Shown here: positions 22,319 to 31,042 of the stretch, piece after piece
Layout: every line of letters begins with the position of its first letter
Position numbering within the stretch: position 1 is the stretch's first letter
Assembly (NCBI GenBank): GCA_025451715.1
Contig: JANWJY010000134.1
Location: 1 to 37,351, forward strand
Direction: 5' to 3'
Origin: Fimbriimonadaceae bacterium
Lineage (GTDB): Bacteria; Armatimonadota; Fimbriimonadia; Fimbriimonadales; Fimbriimonadaceae
Length of the DNA: 37,351 bases
Position numbers and translations under genes: made by a program
Notes under the pieces: generated by a model
Seen by the model: only the letters and a program-made list of their open reading frames with translations
Told to the model about the DNA's origin: nothing
Database searches by the model: none

Positions 22319-22344
22319 TGCTCTACCAACTGAGCTATACCCCT
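22269..22344 (-). tRNA. tRNA-Trp (anticodon CCA), CCA end encoded
   Basis: On the minus strand the acceptor strands AGGGGTA and TGCCCCT pair (one G-T), followed by discriminator G and an encoded CCA. The D arm is GCTC...GAGC, the anticodon stem GCGGT/ACCGC holds the loop CTCCAAA (anticodon CCA), and the T arm is GCGGG-TTCGAGC-CCTGC. The gene is 76 bases with CCA and closely resembles the E. coli tRNA-Trp. Its 3' half serves as the attachment site of the island to its left. Confidence 0.97.
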
Positions 22345-22419
22345 GCAGGCAGGGGAAATATACCGTAACCTGGCCTTGCACCCACAGTCCCGGTCGGGCC
22401 TTTGCGAAGGAGAACTCGA

Positions 22420-23313
22420 ATGCGGCAGAATGCACCTATGAGTTGGAGGATCGGGCTAGCACTTCTCGCGCTCCTTGGAGTCGGGACTGGCTGTGCGAGC
22501 AAGCAGGACAACGTCGGGGGAAAGCCGTACGATAAGGTCTATGCGAACGTCGTCAGTCTGAGCCCGAGCACCACCGAGTATCTCGTCGCCCTCGGAGGCT
22601 CGATGTACCTCGCGGGTCGGACCGCGTCCTGCGACAGGCCGAAGGAGATTCTCTCCATACCGATCGTCGTCCAGGAGACCGGCCCAGACCTTGAAAAGAT
22701 CGCAGCGGTCAATCCCGACCTCATTGTTTACGATAAGGCCCTCTACGGCGAAGACGCGGTCGCAAAGATCAAGGAAATGGGCATCGAGACGCTCGAGTAC
22801 AACGCGACCAACGTCGATTCTTACGCGGACTTCGGCTATCGCCTAGCGGGAAAGCTCAGCATCGAGACCTCGAACGAGACCCACATCAACAACGTGTATC
22901 GCGAACTTGCAAAGGCCGCCGCAAACAAGACGACAAACCCACGCACAACCGTGCTGCTCGGTAAGCCTGCAGACGGCGAGTACCTCATCATGGGACTCGA
23001 GGGTATGCACTCGTTCCTCATAAAGGCTTGTGGTGCAACTCCGGTCGGCGCTGGCGGCAGCTTGTTCCAACTGGCGAAGATCGAGAGCTTGATCGATTGG
23101 GACCCGCAGGTCATCTACAGCGACGGCAACGCGCAAGGAGTCTACAGCGACCCCCGCCTGCAACAGCTCACCGCAGTCAAAGAACTGCGAGTGTTCGACA
23201 TGGACGCAAAGACGCTCGTGCGCATCGGTGGCAAGCTCGACGAGGTGATTCGCATCATTGCGGCCGACGTAAGAGACATGCCCATCAGCCCACGAAAGGA
23301 AGCGGCAAAGTGA
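22420..23313 (+). CDS. ABC-transporter substrate-binding lipoprotein, BtuF/TroA-like helical-backbone family
   Basis: The 297-residue protein starts at ATG 22420, with GAAGGAG about eight bases upstream; ATG 22438 is a second option. The lipoprotein signal GLALLALLGVGTGC ends in the lipidated cysteine. The mature protein has the periplasmic-binding pattern of cobalamin/haem/iron receptors: VVSLSPSTTEYLVALGG, LEKIAAVNPDLIVYDK, IKEMGIETLEY, and FLIKACGATPVGAG in the second lobe. It should sit on the outer face of the cytoplasmic membrane and hand a metal chelate to a permease. No permease or ATPase gene lies nearby, so the ligand stays open. Its stop overlaps the following gene as GTGA. Confidence 0.85.
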   Translation: MRQNAPMSWRIGLALLALLGVGTGCASKQDNVGGKPYDKVYANVVSLSPSTTEYLVALGGSMYLAGRTASCDRPKEILSIPIVVQETGPDLEKIAAVNPDLIVYDKALYGEDAVAKIKEMGIETLEYNATNVDSYADFGYRLAGKLSIETSNETHINNVYRELAKAAANKTTNPRTTVLLGKPADGEYLIMGLEGMHSFLIKACGATPVGAGGSLFQLAKIESLIDWDPQVIYSDGNAQGVYSDPRLQQLTAVKELRVFDMDAKTLVRIGGKLDEVIRIIAADVRDMPISPRKEAAK

Positions 23314-24146
23314 GCAAGGCAGAAATCGGCGTCTTCGGTGGCTCTGGCTTCTACAGTCTTCTCGAGAACGTTAAGGAGATCAAGGTCGATACGCCGTACG
23401 GCCCGCCAAGCGACTGCGTCATGCTCGCCGAGGTCGCCGGCAAGAAGGTCGCGTTCCTACCTCGCCATGGTCGCAGCCATACTCTCCCACCGCACAAGGT
23501 CCCCTACCGCGCAAACGTGTGGGCGTTCCACAAGCTTGGTGTGAAGGCGGTCGTAAGCCCATGCGCCGTCGGTTCATTGCAGAGGCATATCGAGCCTGGT
23601 AGCTTCCTCCTCGCCGACCAGTTCGTCGACCGCACCAAGGGGCGCGACGACACGTTCTACGACGGACCGGTCACGACACACGTATCGCCAGCCGACATGT
23701 ACGACAAGACGATGCGAGAGATTGCTGCACGCGTCATCAAGAAGCACGGGATCACCTGCCACGAAATGGGCACGGTCGTCGTCATCCAGGGCCCACGGTT
23801 CTCCACCAAGGCCGAGAGCACGTGGTTCACAAAGATGGGCTGGGACATCATTAACATGACCCAGTACCCCGAGGCGTACCTCTGCCACGAGCTGGGGATG
23901 GCCGTGCTCAACATATCGCTGGTCACGGACTTCGACAGTGGCGTGGTCGCCGACACAGAGGCCGTGACCGCTCACAGCGTGCTCGAGGTATTCAAGCAGA
24001 ACTCCGAGAACGCCCGGAAGGTCGTGCTCGACATCATCTCCGAACTGCCAAAGGACCTTGGTTCCCTAGGCTCCCGAGACTCGCTCAAGTACACGAGGGG
24101 CGACGGGCACGCCGCCAGCGACATGGACATCCGCATCTTCGACTAA
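23310..24146 (+). CDS. mtnP: S-methyl-5'-thioadenosine phosphorylase
   Basis: The 278-residue protein is read from GTG 23310, overlapping the stop of the lipoprotein gene. Family motifs are GVFGGSGFYSLLE at the N-terminus, FLPRHGRSHTLPPHKVPYRAN (phosphate and substrate binding), SPCAVGSLQ, VVIQGPRFSTKAES and INMTQYPEAYLCHELGM (ribose and base contacts). It splits methylthioadenosine, a by-product of polyamine and related synthesis, to adenine and methylthioribose-1-phosphate. A close relative, inosine or methylthioinosine phosphorylase, is possible, but Asp in TDFDSGV fits an adenine-type substrate. Confidence 0.93.
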   Translation: MSKAEIGVFGGSGFYSLLENVKEIKVDTPYGPPSDCVMLAEVAGKKVAFLPRHGRSHTLPPHKVPYRANVWAFHKLGVKAVVSPCAVGSLQRHIEPGSFLLADQFVDRTKGRDDTFYDGPVTTHVSPADMYDKTMREIAARVIKKHGITCHEMGTVVVIQGPRFSTKAESTWFTKMGWDIINMTQYPEAYLCHELGMAVLNISLVTDFDSGVVADTEAVTAHSVLEVFKQNSENARKVVLDIISELPKDLGSLGSRDSLKYTRGDGHAASDMDIRIFD

Positions 24147-24164
24147 AATCGAAGGTACGGACCC

Positions 24165-26945
24165 ATGATCGCCGCCTTCATCACACTCGCCCTGGGCGTC
24201 CAGACTGTGCAGCTCGGCACGGTAGACGTCGGAGGCCGCCAGGTCGCGGTCACAGTCCCCTCTTTGCGCGGCCCTTTTGGGCCAGGCTCTCCCCACGTCG
24301 TGATCGACGGCTATAGCTTCGAGGTCAAGCCCGACATGAACCTCGGGGTCCGGTACAAGAGCGACGGAGGCTGGGGCGAAGTCGCGGACTCCTACCCTGC
24401 CGCAGCTGCGAAGTCAGCTTCAGCGCCCGAGTACCGGATCAAGGTCTACATCATCGAGAACACATTGATCCTTGAAGAAGGGCGCGACGGCGTATGGCGC
24501 GAGCGGCCGGGCTCGCTCAGCAACGCCATAAAGGACGAGATCTATTCGTCACTGGCTCGCTTGAAGGCGCTTGCGGAGACCGCCGCCGATGGCGGCGTTC
24601 GACTGACATTCGACGTCACGGTCGACACAGACCTTGTGTTCCGCGTTTCGCGAGAGGGAGTGACCCACGAGTACCGGCCCTCACAAACAGAGGTCGTTCA
24701 CATGACCGCCCCTCAGCGTCCAGAAGAGAAGGGCCTGCTCGGGCCAGGATTCATTTACGACGAGATCGGCCCGCGCGTGAACAACGACGCATTTGAAATC
24801 GAGGACGGAAAGTACCGCGGCCCCTACTCGTCGGTGTTCGTGATCCACGGGCTAAAGTCATGGGACGCGGTGACTTACTTGCTCGACCGAACCCCAGTTA
24901 GCTCGTTCAGTTGGTCGACGTTCACCGACCGCGAGCCCGGCCCCGCCTTGAGCATCCAGCTGTTCTACGCGTGGCTCCAGCACCTTGGGGTCTCGGCAAG
25001 GGCCGCATTGCACGACGTCGCGTTCACCGGATCGCTGCCGACCGGAGACGATCTACCAAAAGTGCCGCGTGTGTTCGACACCTTGGTGACACCGACCTTG
25101 CTGAAGTACGGCAACCGCTTACAATCGCCTGGATACGGCGACGGTGTAGCCGAGCGCAAGTTTGGCGAAACGGACTTTTCAATCGCCAGCGCACGCGCGC
25201 TTAACTTCGAAGTGCTTCCCCCTATCCGCAAGAACGACAACGAAATCGCTGTCGGATGGCTGCCACCAAAGGACGCGAGGACAGTCCAGGCGGGCTCCTT
25301 CGTCGCGGTACATCCCGCAGTGGTCGTCCAATTCATGCAGAACAACCCTGCCGCTAAGCCAAAGGGGAGGATCGAGAACGCAGGTGGCGGTTGGGACTAC
25401 GTGCTGTTCGAAGGCGCGGCCGCTGCGGAGAACGACGCGCGCGCGCTCGGTGTCGAGATCGGCTCGTTTCCTGCGATGCGGATGATCGGCCCGAGCCCGA
25501 CCGTCGGCAAAGTCGAGTTCTCGCCGTCGAAGGTCGGGGAGTTTGAGGCAAAGCTTGAGACGGATCCTTCGGTCGGCCCAATCGTTACCGTACAGGAGCA
25601 GGGAGCGGAAAGGCGCGGTTATGCCGTGCTGGCGTCCTCCAACGGCGGTGATGCCCTGTTCCGCGTTGAGGCTGGCTCAGGGATCAGTTTCAAGGCAAGC
25701 TGTGACCTGATCGACCCATACGTCCTGCGACTCGTCACACGCAAGGGCCGCACAGTGGACGTCCAGCTATTTGGCAAGTCCCAGATTCCAGCTGAAGCGC
25801 GCACACAAGACACTGTGATCGATGCGAGCAGACGTCGCGGGCCGTTTTGGAACGAGTTCAACGTGCCGCTCGGCGCGAGCCTTGCCGGAGAGGAGATCGT
25901 AGAGATCCGCCTTGCACCTCCGCAGTACGCGGAGTGCTACGAGCGACCCTCGGACGGGTCGAAGAGCTTGAAGATCGGTGTGATCAGCTTCGGCCCTGCA
26001 CAGACGGGCGAGCAGCCCCTCCCCGAGCAGATGTCCGCAGACCTCAAGTGGCTGATCGATATCAAGGCGCCGCTCGACGAGACAACTGTGGGCCGATTAA
26101 GGACGATCCTACACGGCGACGACCTGGAGCTCAGGATCAACGCGCTTGCAGCGCTAACCGCGATTAAACAACTCGACCTCATTCCCGACATCGGGCCCCT
26201 CACCTCGAGTGGTTTCCCAGGCGAGTCATTCCTTGCGTTCAAAGCCCTGATGCACCAGGACACCGACAAGGCGTGGTCAGAGATCGCGTTCGCGGCGATC
26301 CGAGGGCCTTTCGGCGCAAACTTCATGTTCGCGGCAGAAGCGCTCGGCACGAAGAAGGAGGATGTCACCCTCGAGATCCTAGGCATGGCGCTCCTCTCGA
26401 GTAGCTGGCACGCGCGCTTGGCGGCAGTCCGGGCCGTCAACGGAATCGAGAGCGAGCAGTCGGCGATCGTGTCGTCCGCAACGCTGGGCAGTACGGAGCC
26501 GGATCCAGCCGTTAGGTTCGCGATTGTGAGCAAATCCAGGCCCGAGAGCGGTCTGTTCTCCCGTCGTGTGTTGTTTGCGGCAGTCAACGACGACAGTGAA
26601 TGGGTCCGCACAAGGAGTTACCTCGCGCTCATCGACAACAGTGCCGAAGAGATCAAGAACGACGCGCTCAAGGGCGTGCGCGACGACAGCGTCGGCGTCA
26701 GGCTTGCGATCCTTGCCGCTATGACGGCATCCCCTAAAGAGCACTACCGCCCAGCCTTGAGGAGCGCGGTGGTCGACATTCAGGCGGTCGTCCGCGCCGC
26801 CGCGCTGCGCGCGTTCGCTGTGCAACCGGGCGAAGTGGTCGTAGGCGAGATCCAGAACACATTGACCGACCCAAGCCCGCTCGTCAGGGCTGCATTACAA
26901 GAGCTTGCCAAAGCGAAAGGACTCCAGATACCGCCAAGCAAATGA
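24165..26945 (+). CDS. Large secreted protein with C-terminal HEAT repeats, function unknown
   Basis: The 926-residue protein starts with a short hydrophobic export segment (MIAAFITLALGVQTVQLG). Residues about 25-620 form a long region without a family I recognise; it is rich in beta strands and contains copper-amine-oxidase-N-like hints only at the start (VDGYSFEVKPDMN). Residues about 640-926 carry helical HEAT-type repeats (DDLELRINALAALTAI, SSWHARLAAVRAVNGI, DDSEWVRTRSYLALID, DDSVGVRLAILAAM, DPSPLVRAALQELAKA). HEAT arrays are protein-binding scaffolds. The stop overlaps rpiB as ATGA. Confidence 0.65.
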   Translation: MIAAFITLALGVQTVQLGTVDVGGRQVAVTVPSLRGPFGPGSPHVVIDGYSFEVKPDMNLGVRYKSDGGWGEVADSYPAAAAKSASAPEYRIKVYIIENTLILEEGRDGVWRERPGSLSNAIKDEIYSSLARLKALAETAADGGVRLTFDVTVDTDLVFRVSREGVTHEYRPSQTEVVHMTAPQRPEEKGLLGPGFIYDEIGPRVNNDAFEIEDGKYRGPYSSVFVIHGLKSWDAVTYLLDRTPVSSFSWSTFTDREPGPALSIQLFYAWLQHLGVSARAALHDVAFTGSLPTGDDLPKVPRVFDTLVTPTLLKYGNRLQSPGYGDGVAERKFGETDFSIASARALNFEVLPPIRKNDNEIAVGWLPPKDARTVQAGSFVAVHPAVVVQFMQNNPAAKPKGRIENAGGGWDYVLFEGAAAAENDARALGVEIGSFPAMRMIGPSPTVGKVEFSPSKVGEFEAKLETDPSVGPIVTVQEQGAERRGYAVLASSNGGDALFRVEAGSGISFKASCDLIDPYVLRLVTRKGRTVDVQLFGKSQIPAEARTQDTVIDASRRRGPFWNEFNVPLGASLAGEEIVEIRLAPPQYAECYERPSDGSKSLKIGVISFGPAQTGEQPLPEQMSADLKWLIDIKAPLDETTVGRLRTILHGDDLELRINALAALTAIKQLDLIPDIGPLTSSGFPGESFLAFKALMHQDTDKAWSEIAFAAIRGPFGANFMFAAEALGTKKEDVTLEILGMALLSSSWHARLAAVRAVNGIESEQSAIVSSATLGSTEPDPAVRFAIVSKSRPESGLFSRRVLFAAVNDDSEWVRTRSYLALIDNSAEEIKNDALKGVRDDSVGVRLAILAAMTASPKEHYRPALRSAVVDIQAVVRAAALRAFAVQPGEVVVGEIQNTLTDPSPLVRAALQELAKAKGLQIPPSK

Positions 26946-27379
26946 CAATCGTCTTTTCCTCCGACCACGCCGGCTACTCGCTCCGCGAGTCGCTCGTCGA
27001 GCACGCGAAAACTGCGGGCTATGAGACGATAGCCGTCGGTGCTCCGTCGGAGGACGCTTACGACTATCCCGACGCCGCTGATGAGGCTGCTAAGCTTGTG
27101 CTTAGCGGGACTGCGCACTTCGGCGTGTTCGTCTGTGGCACGGGGATTGGAATCTGCATCCGCGCGAACCGCTACAAGGGTATTCGCGGAGCGCCGTGCA
27201 CGAGTGTTGAGATGGCCGAGCTGGCGCGCGAGCACAATGACGCGAACGTACTGTGCCTCGGCGCACGAATCACGCCCGCGGGCCTGGCCGTAGAGATAAT
27301 GGACGCCTTTCTCGCCGCGCCCGCCAGCGAAGTCGATAGGCACAAAAGACGGGTCGCCAAGCTCGATGGGAACGTTTAA
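26942..27379 (+). CDS. rpiB: Ribose-5-phosphate isomerase B
   Basis: The 145-residue protein is of normal length. It has SSDHAGYSLR at the N-terminus (sugar-phosphate binding), YDYPDAADEAA, the catalytic FVCGTGIGICIRANRYKGIRGA (Cys in the active site, anion hole GTGIG) and REHNDANVLCLGARI. The enzyme interconverts ribose-5-phosphate and ribulose-5-phosphate in the pentose phosphate pathway. The ATG is embedded in the stop of the preceding gene. Confidence 0.96.
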   Translation: MTIVFSSDHAGYSLRESLVEHAKTAGYETIAVGAPSEDAYDYPDAADEAAKLVLSGTAHFGVFVCGTGIGICIRANRYKGIRGAPCTSVEMAELAREHNDANVLCLGARITPAGLAVEIMDAFLAAPASEVDRHKRRVAKLDGNV

Positions 27380-27414
27380 GCCCGAACCGGCATAGAACCT
27401 GATGGAAAGGAAGC

Positions 27415-28716
27415 ATGCAGGAAGCTAAAAAGAGCCTGATCGCCACGGGGGCGGTCGTCGCTGTGGTCGGAGCGGTGATTGTCGGCGGGCTCGTGCGCAA
27501 CCGCATGGAGGTGGGTCCAGGAGTCACTGTGGGCGGCCCGATCACGATGGAGAGCCTGGTCAGCAGTACCAACGGTATCCCCAATCCCAGCGAAGCAGCC
27601 AAGAACCCGATCAGCGAGTCCACATACTTCTACCAGCTCACGCAACTGCTCGAGAAAGAGTACGTCGACACGATCAAGAGTGAGCGCGATCTCGCGATCG
27701 GCGCGGTGCGCGGCATGGTCAACTCCCTCGCGGACAGCAACAGCGTCTTTCTCAAGCCGGACCAGATGGCCGCGTTTAAGAGCCGCAGAAACGGGTCGTT
27801 CGAGGGGATCGGCGTCGAAGTCAAACTTGCGTACGACGAAGCTGAGCTGCGAAAAATGCAGAACAACTCAATCGGATCGACCGGCCCCGACGCCGACATC
27901 AACTTTGAGCCTCTTCTCTTGATCCCGACGGTGAGGGTCACAGCGGTCGTTCCGGGCGGCCCGGCCGAGAGGGCCGGTATCCGGGTCGGCGATCGCATCA
28001 CGAACGTCAACAACAAGTGGGCACTCTCATCTGAAGAGCTCGCAAGGATCCTCGCGATCCGTGCGAAGTTCGACGCAGGAGAGATCGACAAGACTGAGTT
28101 TGAAAAGCACGGTAACGAGTTCCGTTCACGATTTGAGTCTTCTGTAACGCCCATGCGGGTCACCGAAGAACTGCTGCTCGGCAAGAGCGGCACGGTCAAA
28201 GTTGGTTGGCGCTCGCCCGGAGGTGCTGAGAAGGCCGCGGTCATCGAGAAGTCCGTGCATGAGCTCCCCGCAGTCGAATTGAAGGGCAACGTCCTCCTGC
28301 TGCGCTTTTTCAAAGACTCACCAAAGCTCCTTGAGGCGCTTGCCCTTCCTGACTTGCTCACGATCGACCTAAGGCAGAGCACTGTGGGAGACTACGACGC
28401 GATGCGCGTTTGCCTGGCGCTGATTGCTCCCAGTGGCGACTATGGCTTCATCACGCGCGAGCAGACGGGCGCAACGAGAAAGCTGAGCGTAGCCGACAGC
28501 ACAGCCCCTGCGCGGAAGATCAGCCTCATCGTCGATGACTCGACCTGGGGCGCAGCGGCCGTGTTCGCCGAGGCGCTCGTAAAGTCGGGCCGTGCTACGA
28601 TCAAGGCCGGAAAACTCTCCGACCAGCTCCCTTGGATCGACACGGTCGAGCTTCCGGACGGCAGCGGGTACACGCTTAGAACTGGCACTTTCGTCGCAAG
28701 GAGGGAAAGTAAGTGA
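27415..28716 (+). CDS. S41-family (CtpA-like) protein, probably catalytically inactive
   Basis: The 433-residue protein has an N-terminal membrane anchor (residues about 8-27, LIATGAVVAVVGAVIVGGLV), the S41 helical region (FYQLTQLLEKEYVDTIKSERDLAIGAVRGMVNSL), a PDZ domain (about 170-265: AVVPGGPAERAGIRVGDRITNV, with an inserted charged helix at about 205-245) and a protease core. Where the active neighbour has DSASAAE, this protein reads DSTWGAAA (375-382): the catalytic Ser aligns with Gly379, and the position 25 residues later, where the Lys should be, is Gln404. It therefore looks like a pseudo-protease that may present substrates to or regulate the next gene product. A GGAAAGGAAG site precedes the ATG; the stop overlaps the next start as GTGA. 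Confidence 0.85.
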   Translation: MQEAKKSLIATGAVVAVVGAVIVGGLVRNRMEVGPGVTVGGPITMESLVSSTNGIPNPSEAAKNPISESTYFYQLTQLLEKEYVDTIKSERDLAIGAVRGMVNSLADSNSVFLKPDQMAAFKSRRNGSFEGIGVEVKLAYDEAELRKMQNNSIGSTGPDADINFEPLLLIPTVRVTAVVPGGPAERAGIRVGDRITNVNNKWALSSEELARILAIRAKFDAGEIDKTEFEKHGNEFRSRFESSVTPMRVTEELLLGKSGTVKVGWRSPGGAEKAAVIEKSVHELPAVELKGNVLLLRFFKDSPKLLEALALPDLLTIDLRQSTVGDYDAMRVCLALIAPSGDYGFITREQTGATRKLSVADSTAPARKISLIVDDSTWGAAAVFAEALVKSGRATIKAGKLSDQLPWIDTVELPDGSGYTLRTGTFVARRESK

Positions 28717-29966
28717 ACAAGATCCTGCGGTATGGCGTGTTCGTCGTGATCCTCACGTTTGCGTTCTGCGTCGGATTCTCGTGGCGCGACGTCCGCCTCG
28801 GCAATTCGCCGTCAAAGGACGCCTTCTCACGCCTCTTCAGTGGAAGGCTTGACGACGGTGAAACACCGACACAGCTCTTCCGCGACAACTACAGCCTCAT
28901 CCTTTCGCGCTTCCATCGGCCGATCGCCCCGGACAAACTCAAGTACGCTGGCATGGAAGGGCTCTTTGCCGCTCTGGGCGATCCGCACACAGTGTTCATG
29001 GAGCCGCAGGCTGCCGAGAACTTTTCGATCGAGACCAAGGGCAACTACGCTGGAATCGGCGCACGACTTGGCCCAGACCCGCTCGGAGCACAAGTTGGGA
29101 CGGTTTTCAAGAATGGCCCGGCCGAGAAGGCGGGGCTTAAGACCAACGACATCGTCACGCACATCGGAAAGACAGACATCGCGGGGATGTCGATCGAAGA
29201 AGTCGTAAACTTTGTCCGTGGCGGAGAGGGCACCGCCATCACAATGACAGTGTTGCGCAAGGGAGAGGCGCTTCCCCTCAAGCTCACGATCACGCGCGCG
29301 ATCGTCATCGTCCCAACGTCCGAGGGCGAAATGATCGAGGGCACGAAGGTCGCATACATCTCGGTCGACCAGTTCTCAGGCACGACTGTCGACCAGTTCG
29401 ACGCCTCCCTGCACGACGTCTTCCAGCACAATCCTGAGGGGCTCGTCATCGACGTGCGGAGCAACCCAGGCGGTCTGCTCGATACCGCCGTCGCGATGCT
29501 CAGCAGATTCATCGAGAACAAGACGGTCGTTACGATGGGACAGAAGGGCGGTAGGCGCGAAGTCAGCTCAACGCCCGCCGGAAACCTGATCGGCTTTACT
29601 GGCCCTATCGTCATCCTGATGAACAAGGACTCTGCGAGCGCAGCTGAGATCTTCGCTGGAGTCATGCGCGACTACAAGCGAGCGACACTGGTCGGCGAGC
29701 ACAGCTATGGAAAGGCTTCGGTGCAGACTGTCGTGCTCCTTAAGGACATGTCGACGGCGAAGGTGACCGTTGCGCGCTATTATCTCCCTAGCGGCGAGGA
29801 CATTAGCCGTAAGGTTGACGAGGACGGCACGTACTTGAGCGGTGGGATCAAGCCGAACTACGTCGTTGAGGTCGAACCCGGATATGACTTCGAGCGCGGT
29901 GTTCCTGCAAAGGACCCTCAGCTCAAGAAGGCAATCGAACTGATACAGCAAAAGCGCGGCGGCTAG
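28713..29966 (+). CDS. S41 carboxy-terminal processing protease
   Basis: The 417-residue protein is read from GTG 28713, with AAGGAGGG upstream. It has an N-terminal anchor (residues about 7-24), the GLFAALGDPHTVFM substrate-gate region, a PDZ domain (about 110-195: GNYAGIGARLG, FKNGPAEKAGLKTNDIVTHIG) and a complete catalytic core: LVIDVRSNPGGLLDTAV, NKDSASAAEIFAG with Ser309, and HSYGKASVQ with Lys334, exactly 25 residues apart as in the Ser-Lys dyad of this family. It should act on the outer side of the cytoplasmic membrane, trimming C-termini of envelope proteins. It converges with the PDZ-containing permease gene, overlapping by four bases. Confidence 0.95.
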   Translation: MNKILRYGVFVVILTFAFCVGFSWRDVRLGNSPSKDAFSRLFSGRLDDGETPTQLFRDNYSLILSRFHRPIAPDKLKYAGMEGLFAALGDPHTVFMEPQAAENFSIETKGNYAGIGARLGPDPLGAQVGTVFKNGPAEKAGLKTNDIVTHIGKTDIAGMSIEEVVNFVRGGEGTAITMTVLRKGEALPLKLTITRAIVIVPTSEGEMIEGTKVAYISVDQFSGTTVDQFDASLHDVFQHNPEGLVIDVRSNPGGLLDTAVAMLSRFIENKTVVTMGQKGGRREVSSTPAGNLIGFTGPIVILMNKDSASAAEIFAGVMRDYKRATLVGEHSYGKASVQTVVLLKDMSTAKVTVARYYLPSGEDISRKVDEDGTYLSGGIKPNYVVEVEPGYDFERGVPAKDPQLKKAIELIQQKRGG

Positions 29967-31042
29967 TTCGATTTAGGGTCGGCCAAGGTGCGCAGCCCGT
30001 CCCCAACGAAGTTAAGCGCGAAGATCGTAAGGCTTAGGATCAGACACGGCCACAAGAGCATGATCGGCTCGCTGCTCATGTTGATGCGGCCAGCCTGGAT
30101 CATCCCACCCCAGCTCGCCGTTGGTGCCTGAATACCGATCCCGAGGAAACTCAGTGCGCTCTCCGCCAAGATCACCGCCGCGACGTCGATCATTGCTACC
30201 GCGAGCAGGATTCCCCAGAGGTGAGGAAGGATGTGCTTGCGCACAAGGTAGGTCGTTGAAGCGCCGAGCGCCTTCGACGCAATGACATACTCTCGATCTT
30301 TCAGGGTCGCGACTTGAGTCCGTGTAAGTCGTGCGACGGCCGGCCAGGCAGTGATCGAGAGCGCGATGATCATCGCACCGAACCGCGCGTTCCAGATGCC
30401 GACGATCAGAATCGCGAGCAGGATGTCAGGGAACGCGAACATTCCGTCGGTGAGTCGAAGGATCGGGATACTGATGGGCTTTGGCGCGAACACACCTAGC
30501 GTGCCCATAACGATCCCGAAGAGCAGCGCGATGATCTGCACAGTGAAGCCGATCGTCAACGACATGCGCGCACCGAACGCGAGGCGCGCGAAAACATCGC
30601 GGCCCTGCTCGTCGGTTCCCAGCCAGAACTCAGAAGACGGCCTCATGAAGGGCGTAGCGATGAGCCGCTCGGTCCTCTCCAGGGCGGCGGTTCTCACGAT
30701 GCCGCCAGACGAGTAATTGACCGTGACGCTGCTCCCCTGCGGGCCCGCAAGGGCCCTTTCGAGGCCATCGCTGTCGAGTGAGCCAAGCTGCCTGCCATCG
30801 GCGCTCAGAATAACGTCGCCGCGCTTGATCCCGGCGACGTCGGCGGGCGAGTCGTTCTTTGCGAAGGTCACTTCCATCCCGAGCTTGCCCGGCTCGCCGC
30901 GAGCGCCGGTGTCATAGAGGTCGCGCTCCGGGACCTCAGTCGGACCGTATCGCACGATCGGCCCGACGATCGCGAACAAGAGTAACACGACAAGATAGCT
31001 GACACCGATCCAGAACAGCCAGTCGAGTCGCCGCTTCTTCAT
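29963..31042 (-). CDS. DppC/OppC-type ABC permease with an inserted PDZ domain
   Basis: The 359-residue protein has a first membrane helix at residues about 10-30, then an insertion in the periplasmic loop, then the normal permease start FWLGTDEQGRDVFARLAFGARMSL (139-162). The insertion (about 52-122) is a PDZ domain: LGMEVTFAKNDSPADVAGIKRGDVILSADGRQL is its carboxylate-binding loop and core, split here at KND. The remaining five helices and the EAA loop (EYVIASKALGASTTYLVRKHILPHL) that contacts the ATPase are intact. Peptide permeases of this type normally have a short loop at this place. It overlaps DppB upstream by four bases. No binding protein or ATPase gene is in the window. The PDZ may recognise C-termini of peptides or envelope proteins (inference). 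Confidence 0.9.
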   Translation of the reverse strand: MKKRRLDWLFWIGVSYLVVLLLFAIVGPIVRYGPTEVPERDLYDTGARGEPGKLGMEVTFAKNDSPADVAGIKRGDVILSADGRQLGSLDSDGLERALAGPQGSSVTVNYSSGGIVRTAALERTERLIATPFMRPSSEFWLGTDEQGRDVFARLAFGARMSLTIGFTVQIIALLFGIVMGTLGVFAPKPISIPILRLTDGMFAFPDILLAILIVGIWNARFGAMIIALSITAWPAVARLTRTQVATLKDREYVIASKALGASTTYLVRKHILPHLWGILLAVAMIDVAAVILAESALSFLGIGIQAPTASWGGMIQAGRINMSSEPIMLLWPCLILSLTIFALNFVGDGLRTLADPKSN

